From positions 1-51,323 of the forward strand of contig WLID01000010.1 of NCBI GenBank assembly GCA_009702325.1: a DNA stretch of 51,323 nt. The letters run 5' to 3'. Numbering within the stretch: position 1 is the first letter of the stretch; each line of letters starts with the position of its first letter. The position numbers were made by a program, and so were the translations under genes. This DNA is from Actinomycetota bacterium. GTDB lineage: Bacteria; Actinomycetota; Thermoleophilia; Gaiellales; Gaiellaceae. Below are positions 1 to 8,167 of this stretch, in pieces. Below the pieces are notes generated by a model. The model made no database searches and had not been told where the DNA came from. It saw nothing but the letters and a program-made list of their open reading frames with translations.

Positions 1-580
1 GGGTCGGGCTGCCCATCACAAAAGATGGGACGAACGGTCGCCGATGCAGCTGTGACGACGGTGCGTGCGACACGATCGCCGTCGCAAAACGCTCGTGCCA
101 ACGGATGCGTCGGATCGTTCGCTTCGTGGCGCGCCGGATGTGAACCGGGGTGGAATCGGGTCGGCTGAGGAAGCCATCAACGTACGGTGGACGGGAGTCG
201 GAGCCATGGAAGCTGCACACGACAGGCTTGCCGACGGCGCGAAGGAGCGGCAGGTCGTATCGCGAGAAGATGCGCGATCCGTAGCCGAGCAGCACCGCGT
301 CGCAGCGTACGGCCACCCATGCAAGGAGCAGGGCTCGAAGCGGTAGCTGCGCGATGTGCCATGCATGACGCGTGACGCGACGTCGCTCCGCGGCGGCCCC
401 ACGCTTGCGTGCGGTGAAGCGGATCAGACGAAACACCATCCCAGGCTGATCGGGATCGGAGTACCCGAACGGGTGGCGTACGTACGCGACGCGCACGACG
501 TCGACTCCGAGTTCGTGGAACCCCTCGGCGAGCGACGATTGGTAGCCCGCGATGTCGACAGTGCCGATGAAGACCCTCAC
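1..580 (-). CDS. Glycosyltransferase-like protein, N-terminal part (gene runs off the left end)
   Basis: Reading leftwards from a GTG at 580 there is an open frame of about 193 residues that leaves the window, so the C-terminal half is missing. The protein begins MRVFIGTVDIAGYQ, the short beta-strand and glycine-rich loop with which many GT-B glycosyltransferases open. Around residues 125-135 it has KPVVCSFHGSD, the strand-plus-HG(S/N)D element often seen in GT4/GT1-type N-terminal domains. The GTG overlaps the stop of the flippase gene upstream in a GTGA arrangement, so the gene is probably the next cistron of the same minus-strand operon. The donor-binding C-terminal domain cannot be seen, so the family is inferred from fold-like features and context only. 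Confidence 0.6.
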   Translation of the reverse strand, partial: MRVFIGTVDIAGYQSSLAEGFHELGVDVVRVAYVRHPFGYSDPDQPGMVFRLIRFTARKRGAAAERRRVTRHAWHIAQLPLRALLLAWVAVRCDAVLLGYGSRIFSRYDLPLLRAVGKPVVCSFHGSDSRPPYVDGFLSRPDSTPVHIRRATKRTIRRIRWHERFATAIVSHAPSSQLHRRPFVPSFVMGSPT

Positions 581-2049
581 GACGCGGCCGCCGATCGTCG
601 GAGGCCGCTGCCGCGCTCGCCGAGCACAAACAGCATCGCCGCGTATACGGGCAGTCCGACGCCCGCAACGATCATCACGGCGAGTGGCCGCCAGCCACCC
701 GTTGGCACGACAGCTGACGCGGCAACGCCTCCGGCGGTTGCGCTCACGATCACGCGGGCGCAGGTCGAGTACGGGAAATGCCAGGTCGCGAACCGGCGCG
801 CCGCACTGTACGACCAGCCCAAGTATACGAGCATCGACGCCGGTGTCGCAAGGGCGGCACCCATCAGTCCGAAGGGTGGAATGAGCGCGAAATTGAGGCT
901 CACGTTGACGATGACTGCGGCAATCGCTGCGTAGAGAAATGGGCGGGTCTTCTTTTCCAGGACGAGGCCGGTGGCGGCCACGCTGGCGAGCGCGAAGACG
1001 AACGATCCCATTGCGATCACAGGAGCGATGTTTGCATGTCGCGCGTAGTCGTACTTACCGGTGAGGATCCATACGAGATCGCTCGCGCTCACGGTGATGA
1101 AGGCGATGCACGGGGCGGCGATGATCAACGCGATCCGGGTGTACGACGTCATGAGCCGCTCCGCCTCAGCTCGCCCTTTGCGCTCGTAGGTGGTTACGAG
1201 GAGCGGGCCGGTCGCGGTGAAGAACGCGAAGACGGGAATCGCGACGCCCCGGTCGCCAATCACGCTCGACACGCTGTAGACCCCTACATGTCCAGTGTCC
1301 TTCAGCACGGCCAGGATGTAGCGATCCACAAACGCGAGCAGCCAGGTTGCGACCGCTGCCGCGCTGGCCGGAACGCCGTAACGGAGCCATGGTCGGATCG
1401 GCACATGAGCACCCACCCCTCCGCGAGGCCACGCCACGATCAGACCGGCGGTTCCGAGCACGAGCGAGGCTGACGCGAGGCCCGCGAGGTACCCCTCCAC
1501 CTCGTGTCCCTCGAACACGAGCCAGACGCCCAGCGCGGCACCGCCAATTCGGGCGCTTGCATCGACAACCGCGTAGGCACGTGGCCGAAGACTCGCGGCG
1601 AAGATCGAGATCGTGATGTTCTGAAGCGCGAGTCCGACTGTCGCCGCCAAGATCAACCACTGGTTGTCGTGCACGGCTGAGCTGACGATGCCAATCAGCA
1701 TCACCACCACGCCAAAGCCCGCGAACGCTACGAGCGCGCCCAACAGCGCGCGCCGCAACCCGTTGCCGAAACCTGCGAGGTCGTTTGCGACTCGATGGGC
1801 TGGGAGTTCACGCAGGATTGCGGCTGCGAGCCAGCTCGCGACGATCGTCCAGCCAAGCGTGACGAGCGTCTGGCAGATCGCCAAGACTCCGAGCTCGGTT
1901 GGTGCAAGCTCGCGCGCCAACACCGGGATAACGAGGAATCCGGCCAAGGCCGGCACGAGCTGTGTCGGCAGGTAGGTGACGAAATCGCGGAGCGCACGAC
2001 CTCCGTCATGGAGGCCGAGAACCTTCGCGAATCGAATGCCGCGCGTCAC
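577..2049 (-). CDS. Wzx-type polysaccharide flippase (MVF/MATE-like membrane protein)
   Basis: This 490-residue, very hydrophobic protein has about 12-14 predicted membrane segments, the normal size for oligosaccharidyl-lipid flippases of the MOP superfamily. The N-terminal stretch (residues 20-60) with TQLVPALAGFLVIPVLARELAP fits the first helix pair of this family, in which a proline/arginine-containing loop follows the first helix. The expected role is to move undecaprenyl-pyrophosphate-linked repeat units across the inner membrane. The start is GTG and overlaps the stop of the carbamoyltransferase gene as GTGA, so the two are probably translationally coupled. With the polymerase at 34279-35709 and the co-polymerase-like protein at 45389-46258 it would complete a Wzx/Wzy-type route. 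Substrate cannot be told from sequence. Confidence 0.85.
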   Translation of the reverse strand: MTRGIRFAKVLGLHDGGRALRDFVTYLPTQLVPALAGFLVIPVLARELAPTELGVLAICQTLVTLGWTIVASWLAAAILRELPAHRVANDLAGFGNGLRRALLGALVAFAGFGVVVMLIGIVSSAVHDNQWLILAATVGLALQNITISIFAASLRPRAYAVVDASARIGGAALGVWLVFEGHEVEGYLAGLASASLVLGTAGLIVAWPRGGVGAHVPIRPWLRYGVPASAAAVATWLLAFVDRYILAVLKDTGHVGVYSVSSVIGDRGVAIPVFAFFTATGPLLVTTYERKGRAEAERLMTSYTRIALIIAAPCIAFITVSASDLVWILTGKYDYARHANIAPVIAMGSFVFALASVAATGLVLEKKTRPFLYAAIAAVIVNVSLNFALIPPFGLMGAALATPASMLVYLGWSYSAARRFATWHFPYSTCARVIVSATAGGVAASAVVPTGGWRPLAVMIVAGVGLPVYAAMLFVLGERGSGLRRSAAAS

Positions 2050-3788
2050 GGAATCTGTGTTGGCCGGCGAACCACGCGGTTGCCGAGCACGAGCACGTCC
2101 ATCTTCGTCTTGAGGAAGCAGTCGACAGCATCGCGCGGTGACGTGACGATCGGCTCGTTCTCGTTGAACGACGTGTTGAGCAAGATCGGCACACCTGTCA
2201 GCGTTTCGAACGCCTCGATCAACGCATAGTACCGAGGCTCGACATCACGTTCGACTGTCTGGAGCCGTCCGGTGTCGTCGATGTGGTTGACGGCCGGGAT
2301 CTCGGCGCGCTTTTCAACGCGCGTCTTGTAGACCATGACCATGAAGGGCGAGGTGTAATCCTGCTCGAACCAGTCACCGGCCCGCTCGGCGAGGAGCGAC
2401 GGTGCGAACGGACGAAACGGCTCTCGGTGCTTGATCCGGGCGTTCAGGATGTCTTTCATGTCGCCCCGGCGCGGATCCGCAACGATCGAGCGGTGGCCGA
2501 GTGCGCGTGGCCCGAACTCCATTCGGCCTTGGAACCAGCCGACGACTTCCCCGGCTGCGATGCGTTCGGCGACCGCAGGGAAGAGGTCTTCGTCGGCGAG
2601 GAGGTCGCCGGTGAGCTTCGCATCCGTTAGCGCGGCGACGTAGTCGGCATCGGTGAACGCGGGCCCCGTGTAGGCATGGCGCATGACGTAGCTACGCGGC
2701 TTGCCCAGCGTCTCGTGCCAAACGCGGAAGGCGGCACCGACGGCTGTTCCTGAATCGCCCGCGGCCGGCTGCACATAGATCTCTTCAAAGCCCGTCTGCT
2801 GGCGAATCATCCCATTTGCCACCGCGTTCAGCGCCACGCCTCCCGCAAGGCACAGCCGGGGTGAGCCGGTTCGTGCGTGCGCTGTGTTCACGCAGTGGAG
2901 GTACGCCTCTTCGAGCACTCGCTGCAACGCGGCAGCGACGTCGTGATGCACCTCGGTGACCTCCGACTTCGGTACACGTGCTGGGCCGAGAAGTCGTTCA
3001 AGCTCGGGCGAGAAGATGCGGCCGATCGTCGGCGATCCGTCGTCCCACGTCATCGCCACACCCTTTGAGTGATGCGTGAAGTACCGCAGGTTCAGCCGGA
3101 AGAATGGGCCTGTGAGGTCGACAAGGTCACGCACCTTCTCGACGTACCGCGTCGGGTCGCCGTAGGGCGCGAGTCCCATCACCTTCCCTTCGTCGCCGTA
3201 GTGCGGGAAGCCGAGCCACTGGGTTACTGCGGTGTAGAGAAGACCGAGCGAATGGGGGAAAAGCACTCGGTCGAGAACCTCGAGCGACGAGTCGTTGCCG
3301 TGTGCGAGCATCATCGACGCGTAGTCGCCAAAGCCATCGATGGTGAGGACTGCGGCCTCATCGAACGGCGAGACGTAGAACGCGCTCGCCGCATGAGCGA
3401 GGTGATGCTCGACGTGGTGCACGTCTGCGCGCAGCTCCGCGGGGTCGAGGCCGAGGTCGAGGGCGACGCGGCTACGAACATCCCGAACTGACGCCGCGTT
3501 CTTCAGTCGCGCGAAGAGATACGACGGCGCTGGTGGATGGCGCAGGGAGTAGCGAAGCTTGGCGCCGGCGTTCGCCTTGACGTCACGGCCGATCGCGATG
3601 TGGTCGAGCTCGGTGGGTGCGACACCGGCGTCGGCAAGGCACCAGGCTGCAGCCAGGGTCGGAAAGCCCGCGCAGTGCTTCACACGGTTGAAGCGCTCCT
3701 CTTCGGCCGCGGCAACGAGAACGCCGTCCACGACAAGCGCGGCCGCCGCGTCACCATGAAAGGCGTTGAGGCCAAGAATGGTCGTCAA
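2046..3788 (-). CDS. NodU/CmcH/TobZ-family carbamoyltransferase
   Basis: 580 residues, the usual length of O-carbamoyltransferases that move a carbamoyl group from carbamoyl phosphate, through carbamoyl-AMP, to a hydroxyl of a sugar or antibiotic. The N-terminal Kae1/actin-like part starts ILGLNAFHGDAA and carries the metal-binding histidine cluster HHVEHHLAH at residues 124-132, followed by DGFGD at 151-155. The C-terminal YrdC-like part holds the family signature around residues 415-435 (FQGRMEFGPRALGHRS). I chose the TTG at 3788 because the protein begins exactly at the conserved first strand and an AGGGGG lies 8 nt upstream; no ATG or GTG is better placed. It sits 32 bp behind the AsnB-like gene, a pairing that suggests amide/carbamate decoration of the exported glycan. 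Confidence 0.9.
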   Translation of the reverse strand: MTTILGLNAFHGDAAAALVVDGVLVAAAEEERFNRVKHCAGFPTLAAAWCLADAGVAPTELDHIAIGRDVKANAGAKLRYSLRHPPAPSYLFARLKNAASVRDVRSRVALDLGLDPAELRADVHHVEHHLAHAASAFYVSPFDEAAVLTIDGFGDYASMMLAHGNDSSLEVLDRVLFPHSLGLLYTAVTQWLGFPHYGDEGKVMGLAPYGDPTRYVEKVRDLVDLTGPFFRLNLRYFTHHSKGVAMTWDDGSPTIGRIFSPELERLLGPARVPKSEVTEVHHDVAAALQRVLEEAYLHCVNTAHARTGSPRLCLAGGVALNAVANGMIRQQTGFEEIYVQPAAGDSGTAVGAAFRVWHETLGKPRSYVMRHAYTGPAFTDADYVAALTDAKLTGDLLADEDLFPAVAERIAAGEVVGWFQGRMEFGPRALGHRSIVADPRRGDMKDILNARIKHREPFRPFAPSLLAERAGDWFEQDYTSPFMVMVYKTRVEKRAEIPAVNHIDDTGRLQTVERDVEPRYYALIEAFETLTGVPILLNTSFNENEPIVTSPRDAVDCFLKTKMDVLVLGNRVVRRPTQIP

Positions 3789-3820
3789 CGCCCTAGCCCC
3801 CTTCGCTGCACAGAACGATC

Positions 3821-5689
3821 CTAGTCTGTTGCCGGGAGGAAGCTACGTGCCCACAGTTCGACGTTGAGCGCCCGCCACAGCTCAAACCCGGCGTCGAGCG
3901 TCCCACGGCGGTGTGCGTCGAGGCGGGAGAGAGCTGCATCGGCGTTGACGAAGCCGCGTTCACGAAACGCCTGCGAGGAGAACACGTCTGCGGCAAAATC
4001 GCCGAGCGCTCCTCGGAACCAGACGGCCTCCGGTGTTGCGAAGCCGAGCTTGTCGGTGCGGGCAGCGACGGCAGGCGGAAGGACATCGGCGAGTGCGCGA
4101 CGCACGATCTTCTTGGTTGTAACGCCATCCAAGAGTTCGCCCGCGCTCAGTGAGAAGGCAAGCTCAACGAGCCGGTAGTCGAGAAATGGGACGCGGGCTT
4201 CGATCGAATGCGCCATCGAGTTTCTGTCCTCGGCGTGCAGAAGCTCCGGCAGACCACGAACAGTCAAAATGCGTGTCATCAGCGTTCTCAGGCTGTCCGA
4301 GTAGGGCGATTCGACCTGCTCGACCGATGCTGGAAGATCTCTGAGCGCGTCGCCGACCAGTGCGGGCGAGCCCGACTGCTTCGCTCGGAGGTAGTTCTCG
4401 AGTTTCGCCGGTGCGAACGCGCGGCCAAGCACCTTCAGGGTGGCGCGGAGATCGCGACTTCGGTTGAAGCGCGTCGCTTGGCGTGCGAGCTCGAAGATGC
4501 GCCCGCGACGAGCAAGGTCGCGGTACCGCGCAGGCAGGTAGGCGGGATACCCGGCGAAGACCTCGTCGCCGCCCTGGCCGTCCAGCACCACGGTGATTCC
4601 CGCGGCGCGGGCGGCACGCATCACAAACCATCCAGCGCAGATGCTCGTCGAGCGGAACGGTTCATCGTGCGCCTCGACGATCGATGGAAGAGCCTCAACC
4701 AACTCGTGGTCTGTGAACGTCACCCACGTGGGATCCGCGATCGTGCGGTCGACGACAGCGCGGGCATACGGCCGCTCGTCGTAGCCGGGCACATCGAAAT
4801 AGGCGGTGAACGTGGCCTGCCGGTCGCCGACCGGGCGTGCGTCCGCAACCTCCGTCCGCAGCAGCTGGTCGACCGTGCACGCCACCGCCGAGGAGTCGAT
4901 CCCGCCGGAGAGCGCCGTGCCGACTTTGACGTCGGCCCGTAGCCGCAGCCGCACCGAGTCGAGGAACAGCTCGCGTACCGCTGCAACCGGATCGCCGGTT
5001 GGCGGGTCGCGGCGCTCAAGGCTCCAGTAGCGCGAGAGCCGGAGCCCCGAGTCGTCCAGGGTGAGCGTGTGAGCGGCAGGGAGCTTTCTGATCCCCGCAA
5101 AGAAGGTGTCGTCTGTGTGGTCGAACCGGTCGAACGCGATGTAGTCACGAATGATCGAGTGGTTCGGGCGGAGAGGGCCGCCAAGGTGGTCGGCCCGGAA
5201 CGCCTTCAGCTCGCTCGCAAACGAGAAGCGTGACCCGCTCCAGCGGTAGTAGAAGGGTTTGACGCCAAAGCGGTCGCGTGACGCAAAGAGGCGGCGGCGG
5301 CGATCGTCCCAGATCGCGAACGCCCACATGCCGTTGAACCGCGACACACACGCGTCGCCCCACTCGCGGTAGGCGGTGAGCAGCACCTCGGTATCGCTGG
5401 CTGAGCGAAAGGAGTGACCCAATCCCTCTAGCTCATGTCGGAGCTCGCGGTAGTTGTAGAGCTCACCGTTGTAGATCAGGTGCAGCGTTCCGTCAGGGGA
5501 GTGGAAGGGCTGATCGCCGCCGTGTGTGAGGTCGATGACCGACAGCCGGCGATGCCCGAGCGCGACACCGTCGGCAAAGAAGTAGCCGTCTCCGTTCGGG
5601 CCGCGGTGAGCGAGGGTCGCCGTCATTCCGCGCACGGTCTCGACGTCCGCTGGGGCGTGCAGGTCGACGACACCGCAGATGCCGCACAT
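3821..5689 (-). CDS. asnB: Glutamine-dependent asparagine synthase-like amidotransferase
   Basis: 622 residues. The N-terminal class II glutaminase domain has the required Cys2 (MCGICGVV), HRGPNGDG at 29-36 and NGELYN at 74-79. The synthetase domain carries the pyrophosphate-binding motif SGGIDSS at 261-267 and a DGQGGDEVFAGY loop near residue 380. In housekeeping metabolism this enzyme makes asparagine from aspartate, ATP and glutamine. Homologues inside polysaccharide loci are often thought to amidate a sugar acid instead, and the position between a carbamoyltransferase and a glycosyltransferase favours that reading here (inference). The ATG at 5689 is fixed by Cys2 and lies 2 bp behind the stop of the tandem glycosyltransferase. 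All visible catalytic motifs are intact. Confidence 0.92.
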   Translation of the reverse strand: MCGICGVVDLHAPADVETVRGMTATLAHRGPNGDGYFFADGVALGHRRLSVIDLTHGGDQPFHSPDGTLHLIYNGELYNYRELRHELEGLGHSFRSASDTEVLLTAYREWGDACVSRFNGMWAFAIWDDRRRRLFASRDRFGVKPFYYRWSGSRFSFASELKAFRADHLGGPLRPNHSIIRDYIAFDRFDHTDDTFFAGIRKLPAAHTLTLDDSGLRLSRYWSLERRDPPTGDPVAAVRELFLDSVRLRLRADVKVGTALSGGIDSSAVACTVDQLLRTEVADARPVGDRQATFTAYFDVPGYDERPYARAVVDRTIADPTWVTFTDHELVEALPSIVEAHDEPFRSTSICAGWFVMRAARAAGITVVLDGQGGDEVFAGYPAYLPARYRDLARRGRIFELARQATRFNRSRDLRATLKVLGRAFAPAKLENYLRAKQSGSPALVGDALRDLPASVEQVESPYSDSLRTLMTRILTVRGLPELLHAEDRNSMAHSIEARVPFLDYRLVELAFSLSAGELLDGVTTKKIVRRALADVLPPAVAARTDKLGFATPEAVWFRGALGDFAADVFSSQAFRERGFVNADAALSRLDAHRRGTLDAGFELWRALNVELWARSFLPATD

Positions 5690-5691
5690 CG

Positions 5692-6903
5692 CTAGCGCGA
5701 CCCACCGACGGGAACGAGCGAGGCGTACAGCGCTTCGATCAGGCGGGCGTTTAGGACGGGATCGAAGTGTGCGAGCGCATGCTCGCGGCCAGCGGTTCCC
5801 ATAGCGGCCCGACGTTCAGGATCGGCGATCAACCCGTGCAGCGCGGTGGCGATCGCGGCAGGAGTCGGATCATCAAGCAGCACGCCGGTGACGCCAGGGA
5901 CAAGGACGCCGCCGCCGTCGTGGGAGCCGCTCGCGACCACGGGAATGCCAAATGTTTCCGCTTCGAGGACTGGGCGGCCAAGGCCCACACCTTGGTTTGG
6001 AAAGGTCATGACATCGATCACGGAGTAGATGAGTGCCGTATCGGAGGTGTACGGCAAGAACGAGAAGTGGCTGCTGAGTCCGCGCTGTTGCACCCGTGCG
6101 TGCAGCGCTGCCTCTTCGTCGGTCAAGAGCCCGGCCGCGGCAAGAAGTCGTCCACGAGGGGTCGCGAAGAACGAGCTCGGTCGCACCCCGCCGCCGATGA
6201 TCACGAAGTGCGCGGTGGAGTCTTCCGCGGCGAGGATCGCAGCCGCGTCAACGAGCTCGGGCCACCCTTTCTGGCGGCGTACGAATCCCGCAAAGCCGAT
6301 CAACACGCGGTGATCGGGGAGGCCAAGTGCGCTCCTCGATCCCTGAGGCCGAGGTTCGACGATGACCACGCTGTTCGGAATCACCCGCACCGGAAGCGTG
6401 ATGGGGAAGGTCGCGGCGACGTCGCTGTCGATCGCGACTGCCTCGTCCCCCCAGCGGTCAATCAGCCGCGCAATCACTCGAGACCGCCGATCGCGCCCGC
6501 CCCCTGCGAGGGAGCTGCGGAGATGCCAAACGACGAACGCCCCCTGCCGCTTCGCGACCCACGCCGCTGGAAGCAGAGGGGAGTCGTTGAGGTGAACGAT
6601 CGGGTAGCGCCCCTTGCGCATCGTGCGGTTGAGGCCGATCACGTGAGCGGGCAAGTTGAGCAGCTCGCGTCCGACGATCAACCAGCGGGCGCCGGCGTAC
6701 GGGCTGTCCCAGGTGTGCGAGAAGATCGACGAGCGACCAGCATGCACGACGGCTCCGGCCGATCGGAAGAGCTCGGCAGAAGGGCCCTCGGGCACGAAGA
6801 CGTGAGGGACGTAGACGTCGCGATCGAGGTTGCGAATGATGTGTGCGAGGCTCGTCGGCGCACCACCAAGCTGCGATCGGTGGTGGACGTACAAGATCTT
6901 CGT
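5692..6903 (-). repeat. Unit 2 of an intragenic GT4 duplication
   Basis: The second 1212-bp unit (403 codons plus stop) begins TKILYVHHRSQLGG directly after the last helix of unit 1, with only a few basic residues (ARARR) as linker. There is no start codon or Shine-Dalgarno sequence at the junction, which argues for one polypeptide. Confidence 0.8.
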
Positions 6904-8115
6904 GCGGCGGGCGCGCGCGATCGCCTGCGCGTACATGTCTTCCATGCGCCGGGTCGACGCCTCTGGGCTGAAGTGCACTTCTGCGTGTGCTCGGGCGGCG
7001 CGCCCCATCTCCGCCGCTCGATCCGGGTCTTCAACAAGCGATGCGATCGCGGCCGCGAGTGTCTTCGCATCGTTGGCGGCGAGGAGGCCGGTGGCGCCGT
7101 CAACCAGGATGCCTCCGCCCGACCGGGAGCCTGTCGCAACGACCGGCACGCCCGCCGACGCCGCCTCGATCACTGGGCGGCCAAGCTCGGGGCCGCGCGA
7201 TGGCGCGACCACGACATCGCTTGCGCGATACCGCAGCGAGGTGTCGGGGGTGAACGGGACGAGGAGGATCGCGTCACCCAGCCCCGTGGTCTTGATCAAC
7301 TCGCGGGTTTCGCGGTCGTAGTTGCGCGCGAGGTCAAGACGGCGAAGCAGTTTCCCGACGAACGTTTGGAAGAACGCGTCGCTTCGCACCGCGCCTCCGA
7401 CCATCATGAAGACGGCATCGGGGCGGCGCTTGAGCACCTCGCGGGCTGCGTGGATGAATTCGGCGAAGCCCTTCGACGGATAGAGGAACCCGAAGAATGA
7501 GACGAGCGGGCGCTCCGGATCGAGTCCAAGTTCGATCCGTGCTTCTCGACGTGAGCCCGGGCTGAAACGTTCGAGGTCGGCCGAGTTTGGAATCACCTCG
7601 GACGCGAGCCCAAAGCTCTCAGCGACGTCGGAGTTGATTGCGATCGACGCGTCGGAAATGCGTGCGATGAAGTTCCGCAGCAGGCGTGATCGTCGCGACT
7701 CGGTGTCGGGAAGCGCCGAGCGCAAATGCCAGATCACCGGGATCTTGCGGCGATACGCGAGGTACCCGGCGACCACAAGCGGTGAATCGTTCAGATGAAC
7801 GAGGTCGAACGACTCTCGGGAAAGGAGACGACGAAAGCTGAAGGTGTGAGCTGGCAGCCGGAGCAGCTCACGCACAAAGAGCAGCCAGCGGCGACCGCGA
7901 TAGACGCTTGCCCAAATGTGGGTGAAGCTGGCGACGACGCCCGTGTGGACGATTGCGCCGGAATCACGGAATAGGTCGGCCGCCGGGCCTGGAGGGCAGA
8001 AGACGTGCGGCTCAAACCGCTCCTGGTCGAGATTTCGAATGATGTAGGAGAGGCTCGTGGGGGCACCGCCGAGCTCGCTCCGGTGATGGACGTAGAGGAT
8101 CCGTATGCGTGCCAT
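5692..8115 (-). CDS. Tandem GT4-GT4 glycosyltransferase fusion
   Basis: 807 residues made of two homologous GT-B glycosyltransferases in one frame. Unit 1 is residues 1-404 and unit 2 is residues 405-807. Both open with ILYVHHRS(E/Q)LGGAPTSL, then share HVF.P.GP.A(D/E)LFR, VHLNDSPL, (V/I)WHLRS, VIPNS and LGRPV(I/L)EA...PVVA(T/S)GS. In both units the first Glu of the classical GT4 EX7E motif is not at its usual place (Pro or Val instead), while the last Glu is kept. The ATG at 8115 was chosen over an upstream in-frame codon because unit 1 begins there exactly as unit 2 does, and GAAGGG lies 7 nt before it. The product may add two consecutive sugars, or one unit may be regulatory. It heads the minus-strand operon with asnB. 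Confidence 0.88.
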   Translation of the reverse strand: MARIRILYVHHRSELGGAPTSLSYIIRNLDQERFEPHVFCPPGPAADLFRDSGAIVHTGVVASFTHIWASVYRGRRWLLFVRELLRLPAHTFSFRRLLSRESFDLVHLNDSPLVVAGYLAYRRKIPVIWHLRSALPDTESRRSRLLRNFIARISDASIAINSDVAESFGLASEVIPNSADLERFSPGSRREARIELGLDPERPLVSFFGFLYPSKGFAEFIHAAREVLKRRPDAVFMMVGGAVRSDAFFQTFVGKLLRRLDLARNYDRETRELIKTTGLGDAILLVPFTPDTSLRYRASDVVVAPSRGPELGRPVIEAASAGVPVVATGSRSGGGILVDGATGLLAANDAKTLAAAIASLVEDPDRAAEMGRAARAHAEVHFSPEASTRRMEDMYAQAIARARRTKILYVHHRSQLGGAPTSLAHIIRNLDRDVYVPHVFVPEGPSAELFRSAGAVVHAGRSSIFSHTWDSPYAGARWLIVGRELLNLPAHVIGLNRTMRKGRYPIVHLNDSPLLPAAWVAKRQGAFVVWHLRSSLAGGGRDRRSRVIARLIDRWGDEAVAIDSDVAATFPITLPVRVIPNSVVIVEPRPQGSRSALGLPDHRVLIGFAGFVRRQKGWPELVDAAAILAAEDSTAHFVIIGGGVRPSSFFATPRGRLLAAAGLLTDEEAALHARVQQRGLSSHFSFLPYTSDTALIYSVIDVMTFPNQGVGLGRPVLEAETFGIPVVASGSHDGGGVLVPGVTGVLLDDPTPAAIATALHGLIADPERRAAMGTAGREHALAHFDPVLNARLIEALYASLVPVGGSR
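6904..8115 (-). repeat. Unit 1 of an intragenic GT4 duplication
   Basis: This half of the fusion gene is 1212 bp, exactly the length of the second half including its stop codon. The opening 55 residues match the second unit at 38 positions by my hand count. It is a diverged protein-level repeat, not a recent DNA repeat. Confidence 0.8.
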
Positions 8116-8153
8116 GCGTGCGCCCTTCGAGGTGAACTGCGGAGCGAGCAGGC

Positions 8154-8159
8154 ATCCTA
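8154..8159 (-). promoter_or_regulatory. Possible -10 element for the tandem-GT operon
   Basis: The minus strand reads TAGGAT about 38 nt before the ATG at 8115. It would give a roughly 30-nt leader that includes the GAAGGG ribosome-binding site at 8123-8128. No convincing -35 is visible, so this is tentative. Confidence 0.3.
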
Positions 8160-8167
8160 AACCCGCA

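Noticed and set aside
5767..7500. A 577-codon plus-strand open frame opposite the tandem glycosyltransferase gene
   Set aside because: Its translation is rich in Arg/Gly/His with no domain, and it lies antisense to a clear enzyme; long antisense frames are expected in GC-rich DNA.
5692..8115. Reading the tandem glycosyltransferase as two separate genes
   Set aside because: No stop codon, start codon or ribosome-binding site exists at the unit junction near 6903.
8105..8167. ATG at 8105 as start of the plus-strand GT4
   Set aside because: It overlaps the start of the divergent gene and adds 21 residues before the conserved first strand.
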